DNA of 64,000 bases. Source: Lachnospiraceae bacterium AB2028. GTDB lineage: Bacteria; Bacillota; Clostridia; Lachnospirales; Lachnospiraceae. The position numbers and the translations under genes are program-made. The stretch is taken from contig KK211275.1 in assembly GCA_000621425.1 (NCBI GenBank), positions 660,523-724,522 on the forward strand. The letters run 5' to 3'. Positions within the stretch are counted from its first letter, which is position 1. Each line of letters begins with the position of its first letter. The notes under the pieces were generated by a model. The model was not told where the DNA came from. It saw only the letters and a list, made by a program, of their open reading frames with translations, and did no database searches. This document shows, one piece after another, positions 16,225 through 25,639 of this stretch.

Positions 16225-17946
16225 CTTATCCGAAGTGATTTCAAACACATTTCGATTATAGCTTAACGTCAGGAAGTGTTTTCTTTTTGGGGAAATATGT
16301 TCCGCAAGATTTGAGATAACATATTTCCTCAAAGACCCTACCTCCATTTCATTATCGGTAAGATCGAAGATGACACCGTCATCTTTAATGATGAGGGTAA
16401 TATGCTCCCTCGGCACTAACGAGCATTCTGCCAATACTTTTTTCCCCGGATTATTATCATTTATCAGCATCAGGGTCTCTTCTACCAGCAGCATAACATT
16501 GTTAACGGTCTTTTCAGAATAACCTGCTTTTTTTAGATCTTCTCCAATAGCATCCCTGACAGACATTACGCTATCCTGCTCCACTTCAAGCTCATAAAAC
16601 ATAGTCTCTGCACCGGCATTTCTTTCCGAAATAAACAATGGATAAGCATCCTTGCCATATCGAAGTCTTACATAAAGAACCGAGATCAGATAACCAAGGG
16701 GCTGGGCAAGCATCAGTCCTACAGCCATGCCATAGACACCACCGATACGTATACCAAGCGTAGCCAAAGGAAGCGATATCACTAAATCCCTGAGTGCGCA
16801 GACAAGTACCCCCAATGAAATCTTATCAATAAGAATGTAATAGGATGAGTCAAGAAAAATACGGCAGGTAAAGAACAGACTGAGAGAAATGATACGCAGT
16901 TCCCAGGTAGCCATATTCACTGTAGCCGGGTCCGTAATACCCATCGCACGGATGATCAATGGTGCAAATAAAAGTATTATTCCAGTAACAACGATACTCT
17001 CGATAGCTGCAGTTTTCTTGGCGTGGTTCCATATTTCACGGACGCCGTCATATGTTTCCTCCCCCAGATAAAGGCTTATAAGCGGAGCTATCGCTTCCCC
17101 TATACCATCAAATACCAGCTGTACTTCTTTTACCAGAATGATCACCGAAGACAATATCAGCATTTCCTGACCAAAACTTGCAACAACCAGAAGGTTGCAG
17201 CAAAACGTAAAAATTGCTAAGAAAAGATAAGTGCTTGAATCAACGATACTGTATTTAGCGATATTCCCGACTATCTTCGGTGAAAAATAAAGGTTGAGCC
17301 GAAGGGAATTACGTTTTTTTGTAAAATGAATGAACTGAACAACAAGTGCTATTACAAGGCTGATAAGAGAAGCCAGTCCCAAGCCTTCTGTCCCCATCAT
17401 TTTACAAAGCGGAACAGATATGATAATGTTGCCCAGACCTGAAATTATATTTGCTATGGCACTTATAGTCTCATCACCGTCAGAGAAGACCATCCCGGAT
17501 AAAAATACATTTACAGGGGTAAGAAGGACCACATATTTCATCCACTTTAAATAGGAATTTGCATACGAAAGGATCTGTTCATGGTCACATGTATACCGAA
17601 AATAAGAATCGCCAAAAACGATAAGCAAAAGAAAGAGGATCACGCCTATGACAATTGTGGTTAACAGCCCTGTTCCAAAAGTCCTATCCGCTTCTTCTTT
17701 CTGAAATGCACCTATCTGACGCGAATATATGATAGGAGCCCCCAGCGAAAAGACCAGTGCAAAAAAACTAGCCAGCGCATATACAGGCATCACAAGATTA
17801 ACGCCGTTTACTCCGTTCTCGCCAACTATAAGGCCCGCAATGATCGTATCCGACATAACAACAGCGGACACAAGAATAGCCGATATCGTACCGCCTGTAA
17901 GCATTGAATAGTATTTAGATGATATGAAAGTTCTTTTAGAAGTCAT
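16216..17946 (-). CDS. MATE-family exporter fused to a C-terminal RsbW-like ATPase domain
   Basis: Residues about 1-440 form a MATE/MatE-type 12-helix multidrug or metabolite antiporter (N-terminal YYSMLTGGTISAILVSAVVM..., repeated halves). Residues about 449-576 are soluble and look like a GHKL/HATPase domain of the anti-sigma (RsbW/SpoIIAB) type: EKTVNNVMLLVEETLMLIND as N-box and IIKDDGVIFDLTD as G1 box. This fusion makes it ~130 residues longer than ordinary MATE proteins. It starts 2 bases after the NRPS-like gene stop with only a weak ribosome binding site, so it is coupled to it and is the likely exporter of its product. Confidence 0.85.
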   Translation of the reverse strand: MTSKRTFISSKYYSMLTGGTISAILVSAVVMSDTIIAGLIVGENGVNGVNLVMPVYALASFFALVFSLGAPIIYSRQIGAFQKEEADRTFGTGLLTTIVIGVILFLLLIVFGDSYFRYTCDHEQILSYANSYLKWMKYVVLLTPVNVFLSGMVFSDGDETISAIANIISGLGNIIISVPLCKMMGTEGLGLASLISLVIALVVQFIHFTKKRNSLRLNLYFSPKIVGNIAKYSIVDSSTYLFLAIFTFCCNLLVVASFGQEMLILSSVIILVKEVQLVFDGIGEAIAPLISLYLGEETYDGVREIWNHAKKTAAIESIVVTGIILLFAPLIIRAMGITDPATVNMATWELRIISLSLFFTCRIFLDSSYYILIDKISLGVLVCALRDLVISLPLATLGIRIGGVYGMAVGLMLAQPLGYLISVLYVRLRYGKDAYPLFISERNAGAETMFYELEVEQDSVMSVRDAIGEDLKKAGYSEKTVNNVMLLVEETLMLINDNNPGKKVLAECSLVPREHITLIIKDDGVIFDLTDNEMEVGSLRKYVISNLAEHISPKRKHFLTLSYNRNVFEITSDKSL

Positions 17947-17948
17947 AA

Positions 17949-20864
17949 TTATCCCATTCCCTCACAGGCAGCTATTATCTCAGTACATTTTTGACAGATC
18001 AGCCCGGCAAATCTTTCCATGCTGACCTCATCATACATTGCTCCGTTATAATTCAGCATCACGCCATATTCATCATAGCTCTCCAGTATCTCAACATTGA
18101 GAGCATTGTTGCATGCATAAGAGCCTTTATCCATCATTTCTGCATTTGCTGTAATCGAATCCGGTTCATAACTGTACATATCGCCCTGATATAAAAAGCA
18201 AAGAAGGTCTTTCCCCTTGTAAGCCCCGGTCTCCATAAAGTACGAAGCATGCCCATGGACAATACCTTCTTCAATCTGCTCCCTGGTTTCCTTAATAAGC
18301 CATAGGACATCGGCATCTTTTTCTATATGGAAGGATGCAGGAATATCTTTAAAGAATACTCCGACCGAGTTATTTATACGGGAATCTGCACGTCCGTTCC
18401 ATGTCCATGATATGAGTACATCCTCTGTTTTATTATATTCTGCTATTGCCATAGCTGACGCAAGAAGATATAAGCCATTTTTACCCAGCCGGTATTTAAG
18501 GCTTACTCTTTCCGAAACATCCCTGTCGAAATCAAAAAGACAGGTCAGATATGCACTCTCATTCGCATTCGTTATATGATCGGGCTTTGGCAAAGAATCA
18601 AAATTCTCCCTGTCATAACGATTACGGAAGTATTCCATATCCTTCTGCCAAGATAAAGATACTTTTCTATCCGCTTCCTCATGAAGAAGCTCAAAGCAGT
18701 AGTCCTTCGGGATATCTTTTCCCTCCAGAGCAAGTCCTACATCTTCAAAAATCTTGCCAAGGGACCATCCATCGCAGATACCATGATACACATCAAAAAG
18801 AAGAACCTTTTCCGTTTCGCCTTCCAGTATCCTGCAGCGCATCATCGGACTTCCATCCAGGCGGAAAGGCTTTACAAAACTGCTGCAGATTTCTTCAAGT
18901 TCTTTATCAGTAACCTTCTCCACGGGAAAATCCGGATCAAATTCCGGCACATACCTCTGAATATATCCACCGTCTCCGGATATCTCGATAGTACTAAGCA
19001 GTGCAGGATGCTTACGGATAACCTCCTTTACAACATCAGCCAGCCTCTGAAGGTCCACATCTTCCCTCAGACTGAACCTTATCGGAAGATTAAGCATGGT
19101 AGAATCAGGATACTTATGCTCATACTCGATAAGATATTCCTGGCTCTTATTGATGGGTGCCTGTAAATGCAGGTCTTCATCGGATTTCCTGTTATTTGTT
19201 TTCGTATTCCTCTCCGCATAAAGGGCACAGATTTTCCTTACAGTCCTTCCTTCATAGATCATGGAAATATCAAGTCCCGGAAGAACATCCTCTGCAACGA
19301 TCTGCATGGCATAAATAGAGTCTCCCCCAAGTTCAAAGAAATCTTCATCAATACCTACTGTTCTTCCGGTCTTGAGAATCCTTTCTAACATTTCACTAAG
19401 GATTCTTTCGTTCCTGCTCTCCGGAACTGTTACAGGATGTGTATGTCCGTCTATTACCGGATCCGGAAGAGCCCTCTTGTCCACCTTTCCGTTTGCATTA
19501 AGCGGTATCTCATCAATATGCATATAGTACGACGGTATCATATAATATGGCAGATGTTTAAGCAGGATGCTCGTCGCACTTTCCGGTTCCGGCACACTGT
19601 CTCCGGTGTACCACGCACAAAGAGACGTCTTTTCCCCCTGCTTTATCTGTCTTACCACGCAGAAATCAAGGCCAAAAGCTTCCTTCATTGCTTTTTCCGT
19701 TTCAGAAGGATCGACCCTGTTACCATTGATCTTTATCATGTCATCGGCTCTTCCGAGAATGGTATAGCAGCCTTTTTCATCCCGCCTTGCAATATCATTT
19801 GTCCTAAAATACTTCTTTCCATTCAAAAAACATGTTGATCTTTCGTTTTCCTCGGGCAGATGATGATAACCCCGAGACCAGGGAAGGTAAACGACCAGCT
19901 CACCCTCATCCGATTCATTGCCTTTTTCATCGATCAGCCGAAAATCCGTATCCCCCACAGGATACCCGATAGGTGTCACGTCATATGAACGATCAAGAGT
20001 AAAAAGACAGGACGGGTAACCGAACTCACTTGCTCCATATACATTAACAATATCAAACCGGTCACTGAACACCCCGGATACGATTTCTCCACCTGTAAAA
20101 GCTGCCCTAAGTGACAGTTCCGGAATCGTATTTGCAAGATTCAGGAATGTAGGTGTCATAAAAGTGGTATCAATCTTATGCTCAACAAAATAACGGATAA
20201 GCTGTTTCAGGTCCCTGGTCATTTCCGGTGAAATCACATGTATAGTACTCTGGTCACTAAGAATTCCAACAGTAATGAGTACTCCACCAACGAAGGTCTC
20301 AGGAAGTACATGTGCAAACTGCACCGGAACAGGCTTTCCCTCTCTTCCATCAGGAAAAGCATAGGGGCCAACAAATCCGTTAACGCCTTCCATTATCAGA
20401 TCATAGATTCCATACTCGTTTGCAGCCCCCTTGGGTTCCCCTGTGCTGCCGGAAGTATAAATAAAGAAGGCCAGATCATGATCATCCGGATCTGCAAAAT
20501 CATAGGAAGGTTCCATCTGCATAGCCTCTTCCCATAAATGCATATCAAAAACCGCTTTACAGCCACAGTCCTTAGCCACATACTTGCCCCTGGAACTCCC
20601 CATCATATCCTCAAGGCCAACCCAGGCTGCACCTGCCATTATCACTCCAATCCGTGTAGCAATGTACTCTACCCCTTTAGTGAAATATATAGCAGCCACC
20701 GATTCTGTTCCGATGTCGTGTGCCTTCATCCAGTGGTTGACTCTTGCAGCCTGATCATACAGCTGTCTATACGTTGTACTTCTTGTTCCGTCCCTATCAA
20801 CTACAGCCACCCTGTCAGGGAACATTTCTACAGTCTTCTGAAACATTTTTAGAAAACGAATCAT
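17949..20864 (-). CDS. NRPS-like protein: adenylation, carrier and C-terminal condensation domains
   Basis: A 971-residue protein in the order A-PCP-C. Adenylation (about 1-470): A3 YTSGSTGEPKG (136-146), A5 VYGASEFG (275-282), A7 TND (355-357), A8 GRADDMIKINGNRVDPSE (371-388) and the A10 lysine in NGKVDKRALP. Carrier: LGGDS with phosphopantetheine serine S516. Condensation-like domain from about 570: the HHxxxDG motif reads YHGICDG (693-699), with Tyr for the first His but the second His and Asp intact. A single module ending in C could condense its amino acid with an amine or a partner carrier. Product unknown. AAGGAG precedes the ATG; a strong promoter lies upstream and a fused MATE exporter downstream. 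Confidence 0.88.
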   Translation of the reverse strand: MIRFLKMFQKTVEMFPDRVAVVDRDGTRSTTYRQLYDQAARVNHWMKAHDIGTESVAAIYFTKGVEYIATRIGVIMAGAAWVGLEDMMGSSRGKYVAKDCGCKAVFDMHLWEEAMQMEPSYDFADPDDHDLAFFIYTSGSTGEPKGAANEYGIYDLIMEGVNGFVGPYAFPDGREGKPVPVQFAHVLPETFVGGVLITVGILSDQSTIHVISPEMTRDLKQLIRYFVEHKIDTTFMTPTFLNLANTIPELSLRAAFTGGEIVSGVFSDRFDIVNVYGASEFGYPSCLFTLDRSYDVTPIGYPVGDTDFRLIDEKGNESDEGELVVYLPWSRGYHHLPEENERSTCFLNGKKYFRTNDIARRDEKGCYTILGRADDMIKINGNRVDPSETEKAMKEAFGLDFCVVRQIKQGEKTSLCAWYTGDSVPEPESATSILLKHLPYYMIPSYYMHIDEIPLNANGKVDKRALPDPVIDGHTHPVTVPESRNERILSEMLERILKTGRTVGIDEDFFELGGDSIYAMQIVAEDVLPGLDISMIYEGRTVRKICALYAERNTKTNNRKSDEDLHLQAPINKSQEYLIEYEHKYPDSTMLNLPIRFSLREDVDLQRLADVVKEVIRKHPALLSTIEISGDGGYIQRYVPEFDPDFPVEKVTDKELEEICSSFVKPFRLDGSPMMRCRILEGETEKVLLFDVYHGICDGWSLGKIFEDVGLALEGKDIPKDYCFELLHEEADRKVSLSWQKDMEYFRNRYDRENFDSLPKPDHITNANESAYLTCLFDFDRDVSERVSLKYRLGKNGLYLLASAMAIAEYNKTEDVLISWTWNGRADSRINNSVGVFFKDIPASFHIEKDADVLWLIKETREQIEEGIVHGHASYFMETGAYKGKDLLCFLYQGDMYSYEPDSITANAEMMDKGSYACNNALNVEILESYDEYGVMLNYNGAMYDEVSMERFAGLICQKCTEIIAACEGMG

Positions 20865-20897
20865 GCTGTTTTCTCCTTCGCATTTGCGTATCCTTTC

Positions 20898-20925
20898 ATT
20901 GTACCTTTCCTTTACGTTTTGTCAA
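20898..20925 (-). promoter_or_regulatory. Strong sigma-A-type promoter of the NRPS-MATE operon
   Basis: On the minus strand consensus TTGACA (-35, 20920-20925), a 16-base spacer and TACAAT (-10, 20898-20903). The leader to the NRPS ATG is about 28 bases. This is the closest match to the sigma-A consensus that I found in the window, suggesting the operon is well expressed unless repressed. Confidence 0.7.
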
Positions 20926-20937
20926 ATCAAAGCACCA

Positions 20938-22752
20938 TCATTTTATCTCTTTCAGGAACCTGCTGGGTGTAATACGTTTTTCACGGTTCTTTTCAAGATG
21001 GCAGAGAAAAAGTTTCTCCTTGGCCCTGGTCATTGCCACATAAAATACGCGCCGCTCTTCCTCCAGTTCTGCCGGCTTTTCACATTTCTTTGAAGGTATA
21101 TTCCCTTCATTAAGATCAGGGATTATCACCATCCTGTATTCCAGACCTTTAGAGCCGTGCATTGTCATCAGCTGTACACCGTCCCTTGATTCCTCATTCT
21201 GCGCATTTTTCAGGCTTTCTTCATATTCCTCTATGGTTTCCAGCCAGTGCAGATAATTGTCAGTGTTCTTTGCGGAATCCGTTATCTCATCCATTTCATT
21301 TATAGTTTCTGCTTTTGGTATTCCACGCTTTTCATTTTCTTTTATCATAAATGCTTCATATCCCATAACCTTCCGTATGTAATTCATTCCGGCAAAAGGG
21401 TGCATTCCATTAAGCGTATCCAGATGATAGATCAGCTCCTTTACATTCTTTTTCACAAAATCCTTTATGTCCGGATCATACAGCATCCGTATAAGTGTCC
21501 TATCTTCTATATCACAGCGACGTATATACCTTACAGGCTTATTCATGAACCGCAGCAGATTCTCCCTGGTCTTTTTTCCGTTTGCATATGACAGGACTGC
21601 CATCAGGTCTTTAGCTATGGTTCCGTCAAAAACATTCTTTATTTTTTCCTTCATGTAAAACGGTATGCCTGCCTCCGACAAAGCTTTAGCATATGTACCC
21701 GCCGAGCTATTTGTCCTGAAGATCAGCGCAATGTCATCTGCATTCAAAAACTTAAGGCCGGTTCTGACAAGATTCAACACCCCATCAGCTTCTTCTTTCT
21801 TATCTTTAAATGCCAGCACATTAACTCCGCCCATTCCTTTATTCGCGGCCATCAGAGTTTTTTTGAACCTGTTTTTATTATGTCCTATCAGTTTGCATGC
21901 CGTGTTCACCACCTCAGGAATGCTGCGGTAATTGTATTTTAAAAGCACGCTTTCAGCTCCTTTGAATTCTTTTGGAAAATCCAGCATTATCTGCGGGCAA
22001 GATCCCCTGAATCCGTAAATGCTCTGGTCATCATCCCCGACAATGAAAAGATTATTAAGCGGTTCCGCCAGCATCCGTATCACTTCGTACTGCATGGGGT
22101 TTATATCCTGGAATTCGTCGATCAGAATATATTTAAACCTTGTGCGCCACATTGCCAGTATTTCCGGATTTTCAATGAAAAGCTGCCTGCACTTAAGCAC
22201 CATGTCATCAAAATCTATCTTGCCTGCAATTCGCATTATCTCCGCATAGTCATAATAAATCTTTTCAAAATTTTCTTTGTCCACAAGCCTGCATGGACTT
22301 TCATATCTTTCCGGCAATATACCGTCATTTTTTATTTTTGAAAAAGAATCCAAAAGGTAAGTCATTGTAAAGTCATCCGCATTAACCGACGGATAAGAAG
22401 ACAGTGCCTCTTTTATAAACTGCCGTTTCTCTTTTTCCGTGACTATATCCGAAGAACTATAGCCCAACGACTTCTTTAGAAAATTAAAATATATCCCGTG
22501 AAAAGTCCCAAAGGTAACACTCGATATATCATCCTCCATTAGAGACTCAAAGCGCTCCTGCATTTCCACAGCGGCCGCCTTTGTAAATGTAATCACTAAA
22601 ATTGACTCAGGCGCAATACCGCTCTGTATCATATTCCTGATCCTTCTTGTTATGACAAAAGTCTTGCCGGATCCCGGTCCCGCCAGCACCATCATAGGAC
22701 CGTCAAGATGCATGACCGCCCGCTTTTGCTCATTGTTCATCTGATCTGACAT
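20938..22752 (-). CDS. UvrD/PcrA-type ATP-dependent DNA helicase
   Basis: Superfamily 1A helicase of 604 residues, shorter than PcrA (about 720-750). Motifs in order: N-terminal Q-motif MNNEQKRAVMHLDG, Walker A AGPGSGKTF, LVITFTKAAAVEMQER (Ia), Walker B LIDEFQDINPMQYE, GDDDQSIYGFRGS (III), YNYRS (IV), TMHGSKGLEY (V) and VFYVAMTRAKEKLFL (VI). Expected to unwind DNA 3' to 5' in repair or replication restart. The start at 22752 has AAGGAGG 6 bases upstream; longer in-frame starts lack this. It follows gltX after a long intergenic region. Confidence 0.93.
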   Translation of the reverse strand: MSDQMNNEQKRAVMHLDGPMMVLAGPGSGKTFVITRRIRNMIQSGIAPESILVITFTKAAAVEMQERFESLMEDDISSVTFGTFHGIYFNFLKKSLGYSSSDIVTEKEKRQFIKEALSSYPSVNADDFTMTYLLDSFSKIKNDGILPERYESPCRLVDKENFEKIYYDYAEIMRIAGKIDFDDMVLKCRQLFIENPEILAMWRTRFKYILIDEFQDINPMQYEVIRMLAEPLNNLFIVGDDDQSIYGFRGSCPQIMLDFPKEFKGAESVLLKYNYRSIPEVVNTACKLIGHNKNRFKKTLMAANKGMGGVNVLAFKDKKEEADGVLNLVRTGLKFLNADDIALIFRTNSSAGTYAKALSEAGIPFYMKEKIKNVFDGTIAKDLMAVLSYANGKKTRENLLRFMNKPVRYIRRCDIEDRTLIRMLYDPDIKDFVKKNVKELIYHLDTLNGMHPFAGMNYIRKVMGYEAFMIKENEKRGIPKAETINEMDEITDSAKNTDNYLHWLETIEEYEESLKNAQNEESRDGVQLMTMHGSKGLEYRMVIIPDLNEGNIPSKKCEKPAELEEERRVFYVAMTRAKEKLFLCHLEKNREKRITPSRFLKEIK

Positions 22753-22956
22753 AATTTTCCTCCTTCTGAAATTTTTATAACTCCGCTTTTTCAAAAGTGT
22801 TTCTGATGTTACTTGATACAAACTATTGAACGCGCATTGATTGTTGTACCACGAAATATTTATAGAGTTTCGTATATGATAATTGTCTTCCAGCTTCCTG
22901 AAACTTGTAGGAAACCCACTGAAATAGTCAGATTATTCCAATGCACTCGACTGAAT

Positions 22957-23153
22957 GTGTGTATATGCTTCCGTGCCGGACGAATTTGCAAATTCGCAGC
23001 CGGCAAGATCCGATGCCTACAGTCCCTTGGGATTCGGCACAGGTCTGTGAGACAGCGTGCTTTTCGCTGGCTCACATGGTACGAATCCTTAGGGACTGTT
23101 GGCAGCTAGCTTGACGGATGCGATGCATAGGCCGGCACGGAACATATACACAC
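22957..23153. repeat. Long imperfect inverted repeat (possible structured RNA or degenerate mobile element)
   Basis: Three nested pairs of arms share a centre near 23058. Outer: 22957-22979 against 23132-23153 (GTGTGTATATG and CCGTGCCGG on both, one base of bulge). Middle: 23019-23036 against 23082-23099 (16 of 18 match). Inner: 23047-23057 against 23065-23075 (10 of 11) with a 7-base loop. The region is richer in G+C than its flanks. The side segment 22981-22996 is itself a palindrome (CGAATTTGCAAATTCG). As RNA from either strand it would form one long rod. Confidence 0.65.
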
Positions 23154-23255
23154 CACCGCACTGTATACTAATTTTCACTTTTTTTCTTCGAAACTCTGCG
23201 ATTACCGCTTTCGAAATAACTGAATAAAGATCAATAGACTAAAATATAAGAATTC

Positions 23256-23284
23256 CCACACCGGCAGAATAACTACCGGTGTGG
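23256..23284 (-). terminator. Intrinsic terminator after gltX
   Basis: A perfect 9-bp stem CCACACCGG/CCGGTGTGG (23256-23264 and 23276-23284) with an 11-base loop begins 8 bases past the gltX stop. The T-tract on the minus strand is broken (GAATTCTTATATTTT), so termination may be partial. Confidence 0.65.
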
Positions 23285-23292
23285 GTATAAGA

Positions 23293-24747
23293 TTACTTGC
23301 TTAAAAGTTCAATACCCTTACGGATACGCGCCAAAGACTCTTCCTTGCCCAGCACTTCCATTATCTCGGTAGCGCCTGCGGGCGTCATCTGCTTGCCTGA
23401 CACTGCAGTACGGATAGGCCAAAGAACATAGCCGTTCTTGTATCCCTTATCAGCAACATACTGCTGTAACATCTGATAGAGCGCATCATTAGAATAATCT
23501 TCCTGTGCCTCTAATAACGGAAGTATATCTTTAAGCACTTCCACCGAAGATTCCTTTGATGTCTTCATCTTCTTGTGGCAGTACATCTCCGTATCATATT
23601 CGGGAAGCTCATTAAAGAAATCAACCAGCTCCTCAATGTCCGGGAAGATTTCTATTCTGGTCTTTACCATTGCACCGATCTTATTCCTATCGAGACCGGG
23701 CTTAAGGTATTTCTCAAGGTAAGGACCGGCAAGCTCTTTGAACTTTTCATCATCCATTGCCTTAATGTATTCGCCGTTCATCCATTTAAGCTTTGTATAG
23801 TCAAAAACAGAAGGAGACTTGTTGATCTTCTTATAATCAAATTCCTTAACAAGCTCTTCCAGTGAGAATATCTCCCTGTCGCCCTCAGGTGCCCAGCCCA
23901 GCAGTGCCACAAAGTTAACTATACACTCAGCAAGGAAGCCCTGCTCGATAAGATCCTCAAATGAAGAATGTCCGCTTCTCTTGGAAAGTTTCTTATGCTC
24001 TTCATCCGTAATGAGAGGACAGTGAACATATACGGGAACCTCCCAGCCGAAGGCATCATAAAGACGGTTGTACTTAGGTGATGAGCTTAAGTACTCGTTT
24101 CCCCTTACCACATGAGTAATTCCCATCAGATGGTCATCCACAACATTTGCAAAATTGTATGTAGGGAATCCGTCGGACTTTATAAGTATCATGTCGTCCA
24201 GCTCTGAATTATCTACGGAAATATCTCCGTAGATTTCGTCATGGAAAGTGGTCTGTCCTTCCCTGGGGTTGTTCTGTCTGATGACATAAGGCATACCTGC
24301 TGAAAGATTAGCTTCCACTTCCTCTTTTGAAAGGCCAAGGCAGTGCTTGTCATAAATGGTAATCACCTTGTCATCCTCGCCGATAGATGTCTTAAGAGTT
24401 GCAAGCCTTTCCTTGTCACAGAAACAATAATATGCCTCGCCCTTATCAATAAGTTTCTTTGCGTACTCAAGGTAAAGCCCTTTCGCCTGGCGCTCGCTCT
24501 GAACATAAGGACCTACTTCGCCGCCTACATCGGGACCTTCATCATGGGAAAGTCCGGTCTGCTCAAGCGTCCTGTTTATGATATCAACAGCACCTTCCAT
24601 CTCGCGCTCCTGATCGGTATCTTCGATACGGAGGATAAAGTCACCGTCCTCATGCTTTGCAATAAGGTATGAGTAAAGTGCTGTCCTTAAGTTACCTACA
24701 TGCATCCTTCCTGTGGGACTGGGTGCAAATCTTGTTCTGATCTTCAT
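23293..24747 (-). CDS. gltX: Glutamate--tRNA ligase
   Basis: Class I synthetase charging tRNA-Glu, and in many Clostridia tRNA-Gln for amidation. About 484 residues, normal length. HIGH motif in [19 protein letters not shown] at the N terminus, KMSKS-type KLSKRSGH near residue 250, and a helical anticodon-binding C-terminal half. I place the start at ATG 24747 (MKIRTRF), since family members begin there; an upstream in-frame GTG adds four residues and carries the only SD-like purines, so it is possible. Followed by a terminator; monocistronic in appearance. Confidence 0.95.
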   Translation of the reverse strand: MKIRTRFAPSPTGRMHVGNLRTALYSYLIAKHEDGDFILRIEDTDQEREMEGAVDIINRTLEQTGLSHDEGPDVGGEVGPYVQSERQAKGLYLEYAKKLIDKGEAYYCFCDKERLATLKTSIGEDDKVITIYDKHCLGLSKEEVEANLSAGMPYVIRQNNPREGQTTFHDEIYGDISVDNSELDDMILIKSDGFPTYNFANVVDDHLMGITHVVRGNEYLSSSPKYNRLYDAFGWEVPVYVHCPLITDEEHKKLSKRSGHSSFEDLIEQGFLAECIVNFVALLGWAPEGDREIFSLEELVKEFDYKKINKSPSVFDYTKLKWMNGEYIKAMDDEKFKELAGPYLEKYLKPGLDRNKIGAMVKTRIEIFPDIEELVDFFNELPEYDTEMYCHKKMKTSKESSVEVLKDILPLLEAQEDYSNDALYQMLQQYVADKGYKNGYVLWPIRTAVSGKQMTPAGATEIMEVLGKEESLARIRKGIELLSK

Positions 24748-24790
24748 TTCTTTTCTCACTTTCTATTTATATCAATTTAAAATTATAAAC

Positions 24791-25639
24791 TTATGCATAA
24801 ACTCTCAGCTCATCAATGGACACCGCCACTTCATACATATCCGGAAATTCATTCCTTAGTCGTATCATCATCCGCCTGCAGTATGACATCCGTTCTCCCA
24901 GATTAAATTTCAGCAGGTTCTTGTGCCCCCAGAAATGAGTGAACAGTTTCTGTTCCCTGAGCGCATCCATATTATCACAAAAAGCATAAATATTCATCTG
25001 CTCTGCAACAGCACACATGGGAAGTATCCTTTGTTCCGCAAAAACCATATGACAGAGGTTATCACCGTCAGGAACACTCTTCCTCATAAATTCCATGGAA
25101 TGTTCCACATATCGATTCTTAAATTCATTGTCCTTTATGAAAAGCAGTGCCGTATTTGCCGGCCTGACCGTAAAATCCCATTCTTCAGGGAAGGCATATC
25201 CGTCCATCATCTTAAAACGATGGGGATCCGGATATGTTGATTCAGTGATATCTTCCCTGTGTATCACTGCTATATCGGTTGTATCCCTGTCGAAAGCATA
25301 ATCAAGATTTTTCCAGATAATAAGATCTGTATCGATCATAACGGACGGCATCTGTTCTCTCTTCAGTGCCTCAAGCTTTCCGGCAGCCCAGAACATCTGT
25401 GGTTCTATCCATTCCGGCACTGTGAGCAGTTCCGTCCCGCGCTTAAAACAATTATCAACTGACAGGCTTTCCAGATACTCCAGCGCCGTCTCATCCGCAT
25501 ACATCTTCGCAGGACCGTTGTACTTCTGATATGATGCTAAAGACAGAAGAAGCATCAGCAGTTCATAGTCCTGCATAACAACTGTCGTTGCTCCGGTGGT
25601 CTTCCCCGGTGCTGTCCATAGCGAATAAAATCCATTCAT
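24791..25639 (-). CDS. Glycosyltransferase-like protein (DUF6734-type)
   Basis: A 282-residue soluble protein with the look of a GT-A-fold glycosyltransferase: an N-terminal nucleotide-binding-like region (LWTAPGKTTGATTVVMQDYELLMLLLSLAS), the DxD-type motif MIDTDLIIWK (DTD at 103-105), a distant His/Asp-rich region (IAVIHREDITE), and FAEQRILPM as in capsule-type transferases. I believe it belongs to DUF6734; donor and acceptor are unknown. Its ATG overlaps the stop of the upstream repeat-protein gene as ATGA (25636-25639), which strongly suggests translational coupling and a joint function, for example modifying the Ser/Tyr-rich partner. Confidence 0.65.
   Translation of the reverse strand: MNGFYSLWTAPGKTTGATTVVMQDYELLMLLLSLASYQKYNGPAKMYADETALEYLESLSVDNCFKRGTELLTVPEWIEPQMFWAAGKLEALKREQMPSVMIDTDLIIWKNLDYAFDRDTTDIAVIHREDITESTYPDPHRFKMMDGYAFPEEWDFTVRPANTALLFIKDNEFKNRYVEHSMEFMRKSVPDGDNLCHMVFAEQRILPMCAVAEQMNIYAFCDNMDALREQKLFTHFWGHKNLLKFNLGERMSYCRRMMIRLRNEFPDMYEVAVSIDELRVYA

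Larger units (their letters stand above)
22753..23292. other. Intergenic region gltX-helicase, 540 bp, containing a ~200-bp imperfect palindrome
   Basis: No convincing gene on either strand. From the right it holds the gltX terminator (23256-23284), an AT-rich stretch, the palindromic element 22957-23153 and then about 180 bases leading to the helicase ribosome binding site. Short reading frames cross the element but are symmetric by-products of the palindrome, without ribosome binding sites. Confidence 0.6.

Noticed and set aside
22813-23109. Open frames on both strands across the gltX-helicase intergenic region
   Set aside because: They run through the palindrome, mirror each other, lack ribosome binding sites and look like no protein family.
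24748-24790. Possible T-box or other riboswitch before gltX
   Set aside because: The 43-base gap is too short and has no conserved element.
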